Source: Paramecium pentaurelia
Taxonomy: Eukaryota > Ciliophora > Oligohymenophorea > Peniculida > Parameciidae
NCBI GenBank assembly: GCA_905183005.1
Contig: CAJJDO010000020.1
Location: forward strand, 392,837-456,836
Reading direction: 5' to 3'
DNA length: 64,000 nt
The translations under genes were made by a program, and so were the position numbers. A model generated the notes under the pieces. It searched no databases, had not been told where the DNA came from, and saw only the letters and a list, made by a program, of their open reading frames with translations. Shown piece by piece: positions 35,127 to 47,409 of the stretch; the first letter of the stretch is position 1, and every line of letters begins with the position of its first letter.

Positions 35127-36404
35127 GATGAAATCCCAAAATAATACAAATAAAAGTATGAATTGAATAATCCAATCGATATTAAATATGGATATTAAGA
35201 CAATAATTCATTACTTTTCTAAATTCATAAAAACTTTCCATAATAGCCTGATTTCAAAATTGGGGTCGATTTAATTTATGTAATTGACATAAGTTAAACA
35301 TTAAATGATCAAACTTTAGAAATAATGAAATCAGCCCTTAAATGTTTAGCCAATTATTTAAGTGATAGAGATAGATTATGCATTATTACTTATAGTAATA
35401 AAGCTGATAAACTATTTCCATTAATTCCACTTAATGAAGAGAATAGATAGAAAATAATTGAGAAAATTGAATAGATCTCTATTAAAAAAGGAAATTCAAA
35501 CATATTTAATGCTCTTTAGATTACTAGTTTATGTTTGAAATTAAGATAATTTTAAAATTAAATTACTAATGTCAATATAATCAGTTAAGACTATGATTTA
35601 AGAAAAAATAGCTTAGATTTCAAATAAATCTTTTAAAATGAAAAAGCTTTTAAATTTAAAGCTTTTTTGTTGTTTTCAAAAAATTATATGTAATTTCCAT
35701 AATAAAAAAAAAGAGAGAGTTTAAAATTTGGACGATATCATATTATAAAAAAGGTTGATTAATTATCTTAATTATCCTAAATATTTTGCTTTGAAGCTTC
35801 TAAACTCTAATAGACTGTAATTATGGATCTGCTAATAAGTGTGAAAACTCATAAAAATAATCCAATTTAAATATCAGAATGTGAAGGTGGTAAATTTGTT
35901 TATGTTAATCCATATGAAATTCAAATTACTAAGAAATTAATTTCAATTGGATATAATAAAACTCATTTGGTCTGTATTGGAAATGGTCCAAAGTTTGAAG
36001 CTGGTCAAATTTGTAATATCGAAGTATCTTTCTAATAATTATGTTCAAATCAACAATAAAAGTACTTCATTCCAATCTATGAATAAACTCAGCAAAAAAA
36101 TATTATAGATGAATCTGTTTTGGTTCAAAAATACAAGCTAAAATCTAGAAGTTAGATGAATGAAGCCATATTATACTATGATCCCTATAGAATCTAAGAT
36201 TGTATTGAAATTCTATCAGTATTCCAATCTGAAGTAGGCAAATTACCAGATAGTATAAAATAGTAGTTAAATGTCGAAACTTAATAATTTGATCTTGCAC
36301 TATCAAAATATTTCTAAAATCCATCTTAATAAATAGAAAATCCATTTACTTAAATCGATGATCTAAGAAAGAGACAAAAATTGTAAGCTTTTAAAATTCT
36401 TTGA
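35043..36404 (+). CDS. vWA-domain protein, WAV3-like layout
   Basis: 454 codons in one open frame, no intron. Residues 75-260 form a von Willebrand A domain starting KIGVDLIYVIDISQTLNDQT, followed by ALKCLANYLSDRDRLCIITY and FPLIPLNEENRQKIIEKI, the usual order in ciliate and plant vWA proteins. The MIDAS reads DISQT in place of DxSxS, so the second serine is Gln-Thr shifted and metal binding may be altered. The C-terminal half is beta-rich (VMDLLISVKTH, EVSFQQLCS, IPIYEQTQ), then a helical end NEAILYYDPYRIQDCIEIL. Membrane segments are absent. Plant relatives carry a RING in front of vWA; here there is none. Function unknown. The same-strand neighbour begins 242 bp on. Confidence 0.8.
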
Positions 36405-36646
36405 TTATTTGTTATTTGTTATTTTGCTTTTCTTATTATAAATTTTAGATTTCTATAAAAATAAATAATCATATAAATAAATATTAATTGTTTTTTAAAA
36501 CAGTAACATTATCAAAAAATGTCTAAATGAATCTTAATCTTTTATTTGCTAGATCTTATTATAAATTGTTTTATAAATCTAGAAATCATAAAATTTATTT
36601 ACAAAATATACAGAAATAAATTTATCATAAAATAATATCAAAAACT

Positions 36647-37560
36647 ATGTCAGCTTCTAAATTGATGTACTCTTCTCCTGGACCTAAGAGTTAATCTGCT
36701 GTTTCATATGCAGGTGGTGATAGAGATAGGGCACTTTCTCCAAGCAGAGCTAAGATCTCATAATTAACTGAAAAACTCTCTAACCTATAACATTCTATTA
36801 ATGAAGACTAAGCAGTATTTTCTTATATCTATCATTTTTATTTAGTTCAAGAAAGAAACATTTGAGTAAAAAGTCAAAATCTTAGAGGATAAAGTTACTA
36901 AATAATAATAGAGTGATGAATCAAAATTCAAGTTACTGAAGGAATAATTATCAAAGGTAGAGGAAGGGGCATAAAATGAAAAAATAATTAGAGAGGTATA
37001 TTTAAAATAGATAATCAATAGAGTGGTGATGAGAAATTAAGAACAAAGGATTTAAAGGGATTAGAGGCTTATTTAAGCAAAGAATTACAAGGAGAGAAAG
37101 TTAATAGAAAAGAATATGAATAAAAGATCATTAAAAATACTGATGATAGAGTCTATAGTTTAAGATTGGATCTAGCTAGATAAAAGAAATATAGAGAAGA
37201 AACAGAAGAAAAGAATGCTTAAGAAATAGGCGATCGAGTTTTATAATTATAAGAAGAAGTTGAAGAAGAGAGAAGATAGAGGTATATAAATTAATATATA
37301 TATAATTTAGAGAAGAATAGAATTAATAAACTATCAAGAGATTAGGTGATTCAATATTGAAATTATAAGAAATCTTAACAACTGAAAAAAAATAGAGAGA
37401 AATTGCTTAAGCTTAGATGTTTAGAATGTTAGATGAGATGAATGGATATTTGAATAGTGAATTAAATGCTGAAAAAAATGAGAGGGAAGCTACTGAAGAA
37501 ACTATCATAAATCTTATTGATTAAACTTGTAATAGAGTGGAGAATTCATTAAGAAAATGA
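36647..37560 (+). CDS. SF-assemblin, striated rootlet fibre protein
   Basis: About 275 residues in four exons (introns of 31, 26 and 29 nt). A short Ser/Pro head (SSPGPKSQSAVSYAGGDRDR) with several SP sites is followed by a continuous coiled coil to the C-terminus. The head-plus-long-rod layout, the LTEKLSNLQHSINED entry into the rod, regular 'KLL KEQL', 'E.R..RE' heptads, and the end ATEETIINLIDQTCNRVENS are those of SF-assemblins. These proteins build the striated rootlets (kinetodesmal fibres) attached to basal bodies. Paramecium carries large SFA families, so this is one paralogue. The head SP sites are the probable targets of assembly-controlling phosphorylation, which is known for the family and inferred here. 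Confidence 0.88.
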
Positions 37561-37630
37561 ACTATATAATAAAGTAAAAAGAAAATATTTATTTTTTTTT
37601 AATAAATATAAAAAAAAAGGGGTTGTTCAA

Positions 37631-38115
37631 ATGGAAGAGGAAAACAACTTTAAAGATAATTTTAATGATGAACTCACCAATACTAGATCTCCAAAATCAA
37701 AAAAAATAAAAAAAATTGACTCAGTTTCACCTAAAAAAAATATTGGACATTGGACTAAGGATGAACATGAAAAATATCTTAAATTCTTGGAGGATAACAC
37801 TTTAATGAAGAAAAATAATAAAATATTTAAACCAATGTCTGAAATAATTGGTACTCGTTCTCCAAGTTAATGTAGGTAATTAATAATAAAATATTTAGAT
37901 CTCATCATCAAAAATTCAATCCCTAATCCCCTCAAACTTAGAGAAAATCTTGTAAAATAATTACTTCTTCTAATTAAACAACACCAGGTATGACTTTATA
38001 AGAAGAAACAAATGTGAACTTAGAAGATGAAATGTAAAATAGTAATAGGATTAAACTCATGTTTTTTGAGGAAGATGATATGGTTCAACCAAATTTTAAT
38101 TTAGATGATTTATGA
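37631..38115 (+). CDS. Myb/SANT-like protein with SHHQK motif
   Basis: About 150 residues. The start is acidic, then a Lys-rich stretch. Residues 37-85 are a Myb-like repeat: GHWTKDEHEKYLKFLEDN, then FKPMSEIIGTRSPSQCRSHH followed by QKF. Trp plus helix spacing and the recognition helix ending SHHQKF are like the SHAQKYF class of single-repeat Myb proteins that are common in ciliates. A 23-nt intron (GTAATTAATAATAAAATATT ending TAG) interrupts the recognition helix at QCR. The C-terminus is acidic (FFEEDDMVQPNFNLDD) and could be an activation segment. It probably binds DNA; target genes unknown. The gene starts 70 bp after the SF-assemblin stop. Confidence 0.82.
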
Positions 38116-38591
38116 TCATTTATAAATTATAAGCTATTAAATAGTGCATACTAATTATGTACATATCATTGTGACTATTTTTTTGATTATATTTTTAAAA
38201 ATATATAATATATTTATAATTATCCTTAAAGAACTCTATGTAAGTTTAATATAGAAATATTCATAATTGTAAATAAGATTTTATTATTTAAATTAAATTA
38301 TAATTTATGCCATTAAAAATAACGTATAACTATTAGATTAAGATTTAAATAATGATTAATGTTAGAAAAATAATAGTCTAATAGTTTTTAATAGTTTTTA
38401 GGATTGAAATTTATTAAATATAAATAGTTTATAAATTACTAAATAATAATATCACTATTATCTAGAAAGCGATTTCACTTGTATTGCCTAAATCAGATCA
38501 AGAGTACCTTTATATTACTTACTTGGAATATTATAAATAGTAGGTAATTAGGCACTTAATGGTTCATCAATTATTTAACTTTGAAAAGAAT
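38116..38591. other. intergenic, one less AT-rich patch
   Basis: Between convergent genes. The patch at about 38464-38590 is less AT-rich than usual spacer and reads on the plus strand as ISLVLPKSDQEYLYITYLEY, but no ATG, intron structure or end fits. It might be a gene remnant. Confidence 0.4.
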
Positions 38592-40340
38592 TCATTCGAG
38601 AACTAAATCTAATTAGAAATTTTACACTTTTCTTTTCATCTAATAAGAAGGTATCCTTTTGAAACTATAAGTTTACTCGTTCTTGAAGAAAAGAGTAGAT
38701 TATTGGATAGGTGTTTCTGATTATTGTTTAGGTTTACTTTTAGTCATTAAAGGAGTAGAATCTCTTCTAGATGTAACTTTTAATCTTGAATTTCTGATTA
38801 CAATAATATCCTACTCAGCATCAGAATCAGATCCAGACTCTTTATCATCGATTCCATCTTTTTTGATTAATTTTATGGCTTAATTTATTTCTTATGTATC
38901 ATATAGATGAGGATCAGATTAATATTCATCATATTGATAGAGAGCATTTAGAATATTTTAACCTAATAGTTAAAACTCTTCTTTTTCGAAAGGTTTTTTT
39001 AATGCTCCATACAATGATGTTTCTATAGTCATAGAATTAGCAATTTAAAACTTCTTCCACATAGCTACTCTAGCTGTACTCATTCTATCTGGTGTTACAC
39101 TAAATGAACAATTCTAAGATATAATTAAAATTTGATTACTAAATAATTAAAGAGATCACATCCTTATTGTAATAACCTACTAAATTATTTAACTCTCATA
39201 TAATCTGAAATATGTTTTATTGGAGTAGCACAACCATATAAAAATTAGTTCAATTTTTTAGAATGTCCATGTAAATCAATAAGAAAAGCTACTTTATACT
39301 TTTTTATATGCTTAACTACATTATAAATTTCTGGTTCAGTAGTTTAATTAGGCATATCCCACTTTCTATAAGATTATTAATGATTTTACCTATTTAAATC
39401 TATTCCATTAAAATTACACCTAGAATTGCCTAAAAATACACCATCTGGATTAAGCATTGGAAATATTATGAATCTATATTTATTTTAGACTTAATGACCA
39501 GCATCTAATAATTTAATTATCTCTTCACAGATATGTGAACCTACTGACTCACTTGGATGTTAACGTGCCAAAATGATCACAACTTTAGATACTAATTATT
39601 TCAATATAAAAATATACTTTACTTTTATTTTTAGTTTTAAGTTTAAATATTGGTAATCCTAAAGGAGTACTACATAATACTTTATGTTTTAAAGCAGAAT
39701 GATAAACTAAATGATATAGATTACTGACTGTGTAAGGTAAAGTTAATGCAAAGTACACAATGTTTTTATTTTAAGTGAAATTATAATTAAATTGTAATGT
39801 ATACAATGGAAAATTCTACTGCAAATTAGCAATTGAAGAATCTTAAGAATGATAGAAGGGATGATTAATATTTGTTCTGTAATAATATAATTCTTTAGTA
39901 GTTTCACTATTCCATTTATTGTTATCATATACTCGAATGTGGTTGTATTCTTTTAATAGAGATTTACCTCTTCGATTGTTGAGAATTCGAAAAGTCAATT
40001 ATTAAGGCTATTTGACCAAAATACCGAAATAAAACCATTAGGTACATCCATTAGTATTAGTGTCACCATTCAATAAGATATTCAATTCATTGCCTTCTTA
40101 TTGTACAGCCATGATGTTTGAATTCTCAAAAGATCCATATACAATAATTTCTGATGATTCATAGAACGGTTAAGGTTCATGTTTGAAATTGCGTTGTCTA
40201 TATTAATCAATTAAGTCCTTCTTGCAATCATTATTTATTGTAGGTTATTTAAGTTTCTTTTCAAATAATTATGTAAAGTCTAGATATTGATTGCCAAAAT
40301 CTTTATTTGTCTTCAGCAATTTTTTCATTTATACATTCAT
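38592..40340 (-). CDS. cytosolic carboxypeptidase (CCP/AGBL, M14D)
   Basis: About 555 residues. An N-terminal beta-sandwich domain (FENSNIMAVQQEGN to LRILNNRRGKSLLKEY-like) is typical of CCPs. The M14 peptidase domain shows the zinc ligands H and E in ILARQHPSESVGSHI and the third histidine in LIDLHGHSKKLN. It also has NPDGVFLGNSRCNFNGIDLN for substrate binding and the catalytic Glu in MTIETSLYG. Introns of 31, 24 and 26 nt fall inside the catalytic domain and each restores the frame. CCPs remove glutamates from tubulin tails, shortening or deleting polyglutamate chains in cilia. All catalytic residues are present, so it should be active. The C-terminal 110 residues are a Ser/Asp-rich extension (DDKESGSDSDAEQD) not part of the enzyme. 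Confidence 0.93.
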
Positions 40341-40653
40341 TATAATATTAACTAAATACTTTAATATAATATTCATCAAGATACAATTGCAATTTTAAGA
40401 CAATGTAATTAATGTGCACTTTCCTCTCTCACATTCAAACCTTCTTTATAAATACCTCTAATTTCTTAAGTTTATATGCAAAAATTAAGAATATATATAT
40501 CTATGTAAATAATTGTAATAATGAATGCAATCTCTAGAAAATTATTATATATAAAGAAATATAATTTGATATATCAGTGATCAATGAAATCTTATTTTTA
40601 AAATACTTAAATAAATATATTTTATTTATTTTATTTTATTTTTCTTAATCAAT
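40341..40653. other. intergenic, nothing recognised
   Basis: AT-rich spacer of 313 bp upstream of the carboxypeptidase start, which is also downstream of the next minus-strand gene's TGA; no frame or RNA-like patch. Confidence 0.5.
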
Positions 40654-41582
40654 TCATACATTCTATTCAGAATTAATCAACTTCTTAGTTTCTTCCTTAG
40701 CTCCTTCAAATTATTCTTATGCTTTATTTACTATATTATCACCTTTTGATTTAATGTGAAATAGAGCCAAAGGACAAAACCATAATAAATCTGCATCAAT
40801 TTGAGCTGCTCCCAAAAATAATGCATTTTTTCCTTCTCTTAAATATTCAAGACTTCCATCGAATCTCTAAACTTCAAGTAAAAGGTATAGGAAATATAGT
40901 ACTCCTAAAACTGGTTACCAAATCATTGGCCAAAATCCTGCTTAAGTAAGAAGTGCCTAACAGTCAAATATTAAAGAATACCAAAAAGAAACCCAAAAAT
41001 ATTCCAAGACCGGCTAGTTAGAAAAAGTTTCCTTTAATTGTAAAATCTACTCCATTTAATCCTGCATCTCTATTTCTAACCAAAGCTAAAACATAGAGGT
41101 AACCAAATACACAAAGGAAATAAAATACTTCAAATTTACTTAATGGATAGTTTACACCATAGAATACCATGAATGAAAACTTACCAATAAAGTGAATACT
41201 AAAAAATAAGAAGTTCCATGGTTTCTATATTATATTAATAAAATGTATATACCTTTTTGAAAAATGGACTTCCAAACTATAAAAATGCTAAGAAAACAGC
41301 ATAGATAATGAAATTTAATAGGTTAAACACAGGTATTAAGCTAATCAACCAACGAACTGGACCTAAAGAATTCACAAGAGCTGTGCTTCCTGAAGCAAGA
41401 GCACATATAAAAATCTAAACAATAATTGCATTGTTTATTGGAGATCCTGTTATTTTGTAGTATTTCTCAATCTCATTTATACCCTTTTCCCCAACTTCTT
41501 CTATTTCATTTAATTTCTGTTCTAATCTTACTTCAGCAATTGGGTTTTCTTTTGCTGGAACATCTTATTCTCTGTTTTCCAT
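40654..41582 (-). CDS. multipass membrane protein with helical tails, unknown
   Basis: About 290 residues in three exons; introns of 28 and 25 nt, the latter containing TGA. The N-terminal 50 residues are acidic and helical (EVRLEQKLNEIEEVGEKGIN). Six or seven hydrophobic spans follow, among them SLIPVFNLLNFIIYAVFLAF, LFFSIHFIGKFSFMVFYG and LAGLGIFLGFFLALL. Short charged loops (RNRDAGLNG, QRFDGSLEYLREGKN) separate them. The C-terminus is an amphipathic charged helix (EQFEGAKEETKKLINSEQ). The number and spacing of spans resembles small eukaryotic four-to-seven-span membrane proteins, but I cannot name the family. No transporter signature or signal peptide was seen. Confidence 0.7.
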
Positions 41583-41754
41583 TTTTTATTTAATTGAGTA
41601 TAAAAACGAATATGGAATAGAATTAAGCAGGATTAAATTTGAAATAGTTAGGCAAGTTATTTAATGGAAACAAATAATAAATAAGTCTAACCAATTCGTA
41701 TTGCATCAAATTATTGAGGTTTTTAATTTAAATATTTTTAAAAAATACATATTT

Positions 41755-42963
41755 ATGAAAGGAGCGAAACAATAAAAGAAATAATCAATTTGGGACTAGG
41801 TTAAAAATGAAGAGAAGGATTTCTATTTCAATTACCTCTCTAAAAAATCTAGAAATATACAGAAGAAATTAAAGGACATAGCTGATTTGGAAGAATTATC
41901 AAAGACAAAAGAATTAAAGCCAGAATAAGTTCAAAAGATTTAAAGTAAAGAAGAAAACAATGAAAAATTAAAGGAATTTGAAGCTTAATTAACTAATTGG
42001 CTATCAGCAAAGAGAGAAGCAGAATAAAGTGGAACACTCCTAACTTAAGAAGCATTCATTCTCATTTTAGAGCATTTATCTGAAAATCAAGACACAGTTG
42101 CCCTTCTTTCTCAAGAACATAATTCACTTTATGAACTTGCTAAAATACTTTAAAATAGAGTAAATGGGTAATTGAGAAAGAAAGATCAATCATGGAAGGG
42201 TTTGAATGTAAATATATAAATAATTAATTTAGTTGAAACATTAAGTATAATCTGAACCATAAAAAGAAGTTTAAGAAGTCTAAACATTAAAATAAGAATC
42301 ACCTTAACCTTAAGAAATTGTTGAAACATAGAAAGAATAGACATAATAATAAGAGTAATATGTATTAATGAAATCTAGTCCAAAAAAATCATTCTAAGAA
42401 GAAACTAGGACTTAAGTACATTAAACATTAGATTAATAAGATAATTAACATTCTGATGATATTTAAAAATAAGAAATTACCAATTAAGAATAAAATACAA
42501 ATCAACCTTAGGAATAATAATAATAACCAGATTAGAATGAAAAATAAGATAATTAAGAGAAAACTCATTAAAATAGAGAAGGACATAGATAAAATTATTA
42601 AAATGATAATCCAAGAAAAGGTTATAAGAAGAATTATCATCACGATAATAATTATGATAGAAGAAATAATGGAGATGATTATAAAAATAGACCTTATAGA
42701 GGAAACAGATAATATCACAATAGAGATAGATAATAAAAGGAAGAATGGTAAGAAAAGAAGGAAGTAGTAGAATAATAATACAATAATGATCATTAAAGTT
42801 AACATAGTTCCGATGAAGAATATATAACCATTGAACGCAGGTTATTCATTTTTTATATTCTTTTAGATAAAAAAAGCCATAATAGAAACCACAGAGAGGT
42901 GGAAATAGAAATAGATAATAAAAGTAAGGAGACACTCAATAGAATGTTAATGTTGAATAATGA
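41755..42963 (+). CDS. RGG-type RNA-binding-like protein with caprin-like helix
   Basis: About 385 residues, three exons. Residues 10-90 are helical and charged: VKNEEKDFYFNYLSKKSRNI, then KKLKDIADLEELSKTKELK and PEQVQKI. This 'KKLRxIxxLExxxxxgxxLxxxQxxKI' pattern occurs in caprin-like and related RNA-granule proteins. A second helical block (SGTLLTQEAFILILEHL) follows. The remainder is Q/E-rich and then basic with RG/RGG: GYKKNYHHDNNYDRRNNGD, NRPYRGNRQYHN and QRGGNRNRQQ. Such tails bind RNA and support granule formation. Introns of 25 and 26 nt are used. A role in translation or mRNA granules is inferred from composition, not from a definite orthologue. Confidence 0.65.
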
Positions 42964-42998
42964 GGTTATTTAATAATATATACAATAAAAAAATAAAA

Positions 42999-44854
42999 TC
43001 ATAGCTAAGATATTAATTCTTATCTTTATTATTATATCTCTCTTATCATTTTAGAGTATTCTGCACAAATTATATCCATCATTTTCTAAACTGTTTATAA
43101 ATGATAATATAAGTATTTTATAGGATCTTCATCTTATTTCCAAATTTATTTATTAATATTTTCATTAGCTTTATTGAAATAAGTATTTAAGTGTTAAAAG
43201 TTTTCTTATAAATTTTTCTTTATTTATGATTTATATGAAACAGACTCAATTAATTATTAAAATATTATTGAAGTTATTGAAATTAGTTTCTATTAATGTT
43301 TCATTGAAATTTATTCATATTGAAGTAATTTAGAGTTTTATTAGTTTAAATCCATTTTTTCTATTTATTCTAATGTATAATTAAGTTCTTAAATTTCCTT
43401 TTTATTTTAATCTAAAACTTTTTGTTATTATTCTTTATGCTATTTTAACTATATCAATTCATTTTCTAATTCATCATTTATTTTTTTCAATTTATTTATT
43501 TATTGATTGGTACTTAAGTTTTAATTGGTCTAAATTGTTTCTAATTAAATTTAATATTATTAAATTAGATCTTTTTAGTTTATTATACATTAAATAATTT
43601 ATAATTTAATCTTCTCTATATCTCCTTAATTTATATTCAATTATTTCATCAATGTTAAAATAAACGAATCTAAATATTAACTATTTCTTTATTTAAGAGA
43701 TTCTTATTATTAACTTTACAATTCTTAATTACTATTATCTATATACTCTATCTATTTTGATTTTGTATAACACATCTTGGCAAATTCCAAAAAACATTAC
43801 TCATTTTCTAAAGTAAATTAGTTCTTTTAAAATAATTATATAACTATAGACTTTAACTAATTAAGGTCACTTTTTAATAGATTATATTTTTCATGGTATC
43901 TTTTCTTAAATTTTTAAAGTTTATTTTTTTTAATTTCTTAAATTTAATGATATCTTTTATATATTTCAAAAGATTAATTTATTTAATTGTTTGTAGGAAG
44001 ATCTAAATATTTTTGATTTTAACAAGAATTGAATTCCTTATCCAATTAAAGATTTAATAGTGAAAGTTCATCATCTTTACCTTTTTATAAAATAATTTAT
44101 AATAAATACTTTTATAAACTTTCTCAATTTCAAATATTTATTATTTAATTTCACTATATGTTCCATTACATTAACTTATATCATTTGTATTTGGTGATAA
44201 TTAAGATAAATTTTATATTCTCTCTTAAGCCTAAACTATCAAATTATTCAACTCTGTAAATAGACATTCATTTTTTTTTGGTGTAAAATTTATATTTACT
44301 TAAAATTCATCTTCATTTTATTTTGCGCTATTTTCATTTTCAGAATCTATCTATAATTAAAATTTATACTTTATTAGTATTGTGTTGATTCTCTCTAATT
44401 TTTATATTACAAAATAAATTAAGGCGATTATTATGATTCATTCAACTAAATTTCAGGTTCCAAATAATCCTATTTTTTAAGTGTTTGAAATATATTTAAT
44501 CTCTAATTTTCATCATAATTTTTTGATTCATCTCTAGTTCCTAATTAATTTTCAATTTCCATCCCAACATTATCATCAAAACAAGAATTTTATAACATAT
44601 TTATTTATTACTAAATATAATTTAAAGTAAAAAACAAATTTAAAAAATTGCGCCTTAATTCTTTTCACTATTAACTATTATAATATTTTCCCTATTCTAA
44701 TATCTCATCATAAATATCTTTTAATTATTATAATAATAGTTTTTAAAACCAATTTTATTTTTTTCTTTTCTTCAACACAATAAATTAAATCAATTTAATT
44801 TCTTCGTTGTTTTAATAATTTTGAAGTATCAACTTCTGAACATGTCTTTTTCAT
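42999..44854 (-). CDS. long coiled-coil protein, unknown
   Basis: Multi-exon model; the 3' part (43001 to about 43500) is a clean frame, the 5' half needs several small introns and is less sure. It starts MKKTCSEVDTSKLLKQRRNQ. A middle part includes CFDDNVGMEIENQLGTRDES and Q/N-rich linkers. The C-terminal 170 residues are continuous coil and end DPIKYLYYHLQTVQKMMDII, then CAEYSKMIREIQQQRQELIS. The tail resembles long centrosomal or intraflagellar coiled-coil proteins only in type. The end lies 36 bp from the convergent RGG gene. Exon borders between 43600 and 44800 should be taken as approximate. Confidence 0.5.
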
Positions 44855-45407
44855 AATTTTCTATTTAATCTCTACAAGTCAAATTATAACTATATATTTA
44901 ATAAAGGATTTCTTTTTTTAATTCAAAAATTGATTACTTATCTATATTCTATTTTTATATATTTTTTTAAATTGATAACTTAATAATTTTTAAAAAACAG
45001 ATATAATTATTTGAGTAGAATATATAGACAATCAACAATGAGAATTAAAAATACAATCAAATTGGAAAAGTAATCTATTAATAGAATTTGAAAATAGATT
45101 ATCTAACTACTAATACTTTTGATACTACCCAAGAAATGTAATTTGACATATTAAGTGATTTCATAATTCAATAAAAAATTTAATTGTAAAATTAAAAATA
45201 CTTAAGCACATTATTTGATTAATTTGAAATGGAAATCTTTTTAAGAATATATAATATAATTAAATCTCATGTTATTCTACATATATGTTAAATATCATTT
45301 AGTAAATATGAATACTTTTTAGATTTAATTTTCAATATCTATTATTTTATTGTTTGTGTATTAACAGTTCATAATTTATTTATAAATTTACTTTTTTTTT
45401 TAAATAC
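44855..45407. other. intergenic, nothing recognised
   Basis: Divergent promoter region of the coiled-coil gene and the small gene at 45408. No sustained frame. Confidence 0.5.
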
Positions 45408-45964
45408 ATGTAGTTTACTTCTAGTAAGGAAAGTTAATATCTGTTTACATTATATGAAATGTGTCGAAGAAATGTTATAAATTAATCATAAAAGGGAGAA
45501 CTAAAAGGTAACTTTTTGCTTGTGATTTAACAGATTTGCTAATTTAAGGTGACAAAAAAACCTAAGAAATTTTGTAAATTTATCAGAAAAATGCAAGTAA
45601 ATAAGAATTAGAGAAAGGCATCCTTGAATTATTGGGTAAGCTCTCCTAAGACATTATCTAGATCAATCAGACGGATCTTATTCAATTTACAGCATTCCTT
45701 CTTAATACAAATCTAGAAGACCTAAGCCTGTACAAATTAAATCACTTGAAAAAAATTGGTATTAATTAAAAATATTTAAGGGCATGTAAATCTTAAGATT
45801 CTTTAAAATAAAAACCAATTATATAAGAAGAGTTGAATAAACTAAACAGGGCTATAAAAGAACGATATTCTTTCAACCATCTCGAAATATAATATCGATT
45901 AAACAATTAAGGCAAAAGATTATCTGATAATTTTTATATAGAATCAGTTAAAACAGGTTTTTGA
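45408..45964 (+). CDS. small helical protein, unknown
   Basis: About 177 residues in two exons joined by a 26-nt intron (GTAACTTTTTGCTTGTGATT ending AACAG) near 45508. It is mostly helical: SKESQYLFTLYEMCRRNVIN, then KGELKDLLIQGDKKTQEILQ and EKGILELLGKLSQDIIQINQ. The second half (LNKLNRAIKERYSFNHLEIQ) is basic. Regular helices, no repeats, no membrane span, no known motif. The reading frame is intact and codon use matches neighbours, so it is likely a real gene. No functional proposal. Confidence 0.6.
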
Positions 45965-47409
45965 TTAATCATTATAAATGATTTGTTTTTTATCCAAAAG
46001 ACTATAGAATATTATTTTAATAATTAAATATTTTTAATAAGGTTTATTATTTATCTGTGTATTTTTGTAAATTATATTTTTCCTATTATTATCAAACAAT
46101 ATATCATTAATAATTAAGATTATTCCCTTATCAGAATTTAATAGTCAAACTATTTTTAATCTTAAAAATATAATATAAAGCTATTATCACCCACTCTTAA
46201 AATATTTGTTTAATTCTTATAATTAAATTTGAAAAGAAAATAAACTCTATTAAATAATTATCCAATTTAATATTTAACAAGATAAATAATAATATTATTC
46301 ATCTTGAAAAGATATTTAATTCATATCCATTGCTGTCTAATATCAAAATAGCAGTTAGTAGTCCAATCTTTTTGTGAAAAGATTAATTAATGCATAAGTA
46401 ATAAAAATAATATTGGGATTCATCTTTATATTATTTGTTACTAACTTAAAAATATTAATCAATATTTTAAATATTATTTAAGTAACAAATAAAAATTTCT
46501 AAATTTATGATATTCTTTTCTATTAAAATTTTCATAATAGGTTATTATTTTAAGGATTTAGATTGAGAGATTAAAAAGTTGAATTTATTTTCATAATCGA
46601 TATTAAATCAAATATTCATTTCTTATCAATTTACACTAATTTGTACTAAAACTATTATAATTTTTAGGATACAAGAAAGTAAAGTAGATTGATGAAAAGA
46701 TGTGAAGTATATAAATGAAATCAATTAAAATAGAAATCAAAAGCTGGGAGAAATTTCATATGCTGAAAATAATTAAGATATATCTATATTAAGTATGTCA
46801 AAGTATATTAATATATTAGTTAACATAAGAATTTTACATATTGCTAAATCTTCATAAGAATAAGAATAATCATCTATCAAGTATGCTTTAAATTTAATCT
46901 AATAAGATCATTTTAATTTTTATCATATTTTAATTGAGAATCTCTATAAAATATAGATTCTGATAAATCTTTAAATAATAAAATTTACTAATTTATATCT
47001 GATATAATATGCAAATTATTATTTTTTAAGCAATATTTTAGTTTCTAATAAAATTTTGTTGTAATATTCAAATATATTCTAATTTAATATTATCAAAGTA
47101 CTTTAATATTAAGAGAAATTTGGAAAAATAAATGATAACAATCTTTTCTTTGTGAAAGAACAATAAAAAAGTATGGATTAGATCTGGTCTCTTTGTTAAT
47201 TTCTTTTAAACTTAGTAATAAGATGAAAAATAATAATAATACTATTGAAAACTATAGGAAATAAAAGTTTATTGTATTTGTTGATACTGGTTCAACAATT
47301 AGGTATATGTCTATAGTTATCTAATATAAATTAGAATTGTAAATTAAATAGAATGATTACTGAATTTTCTAAACATATAAACTATTTGGTATAAAAAAAT
47401 TAATTTAAA
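45965..47409. other. long AT-rich intergenic stretch
   Basis: No gene recognised in 1.4 kb. Many short poly-A/T and dyad sequences. A 46-codon ORF at 47223-47363 contains FIVFVDTGSTI, but it is too short to support an aspartic protease or vWA domain. Confidence 0.5.

Noticed and set aside
42428..42805. Hydrophobic minus-strand ORF opposite the RGG gene
   Set aside because: Complement of a Q/N/K-rich coding region whose plus frame runs through with sensible introns.
47223..47363. Short ORF with VDTGST, possibly an aspartic protease active site or vWA motif
   Set aside because: Only 46 codons, no second motif, no flanking conserved sequence; chance likely.
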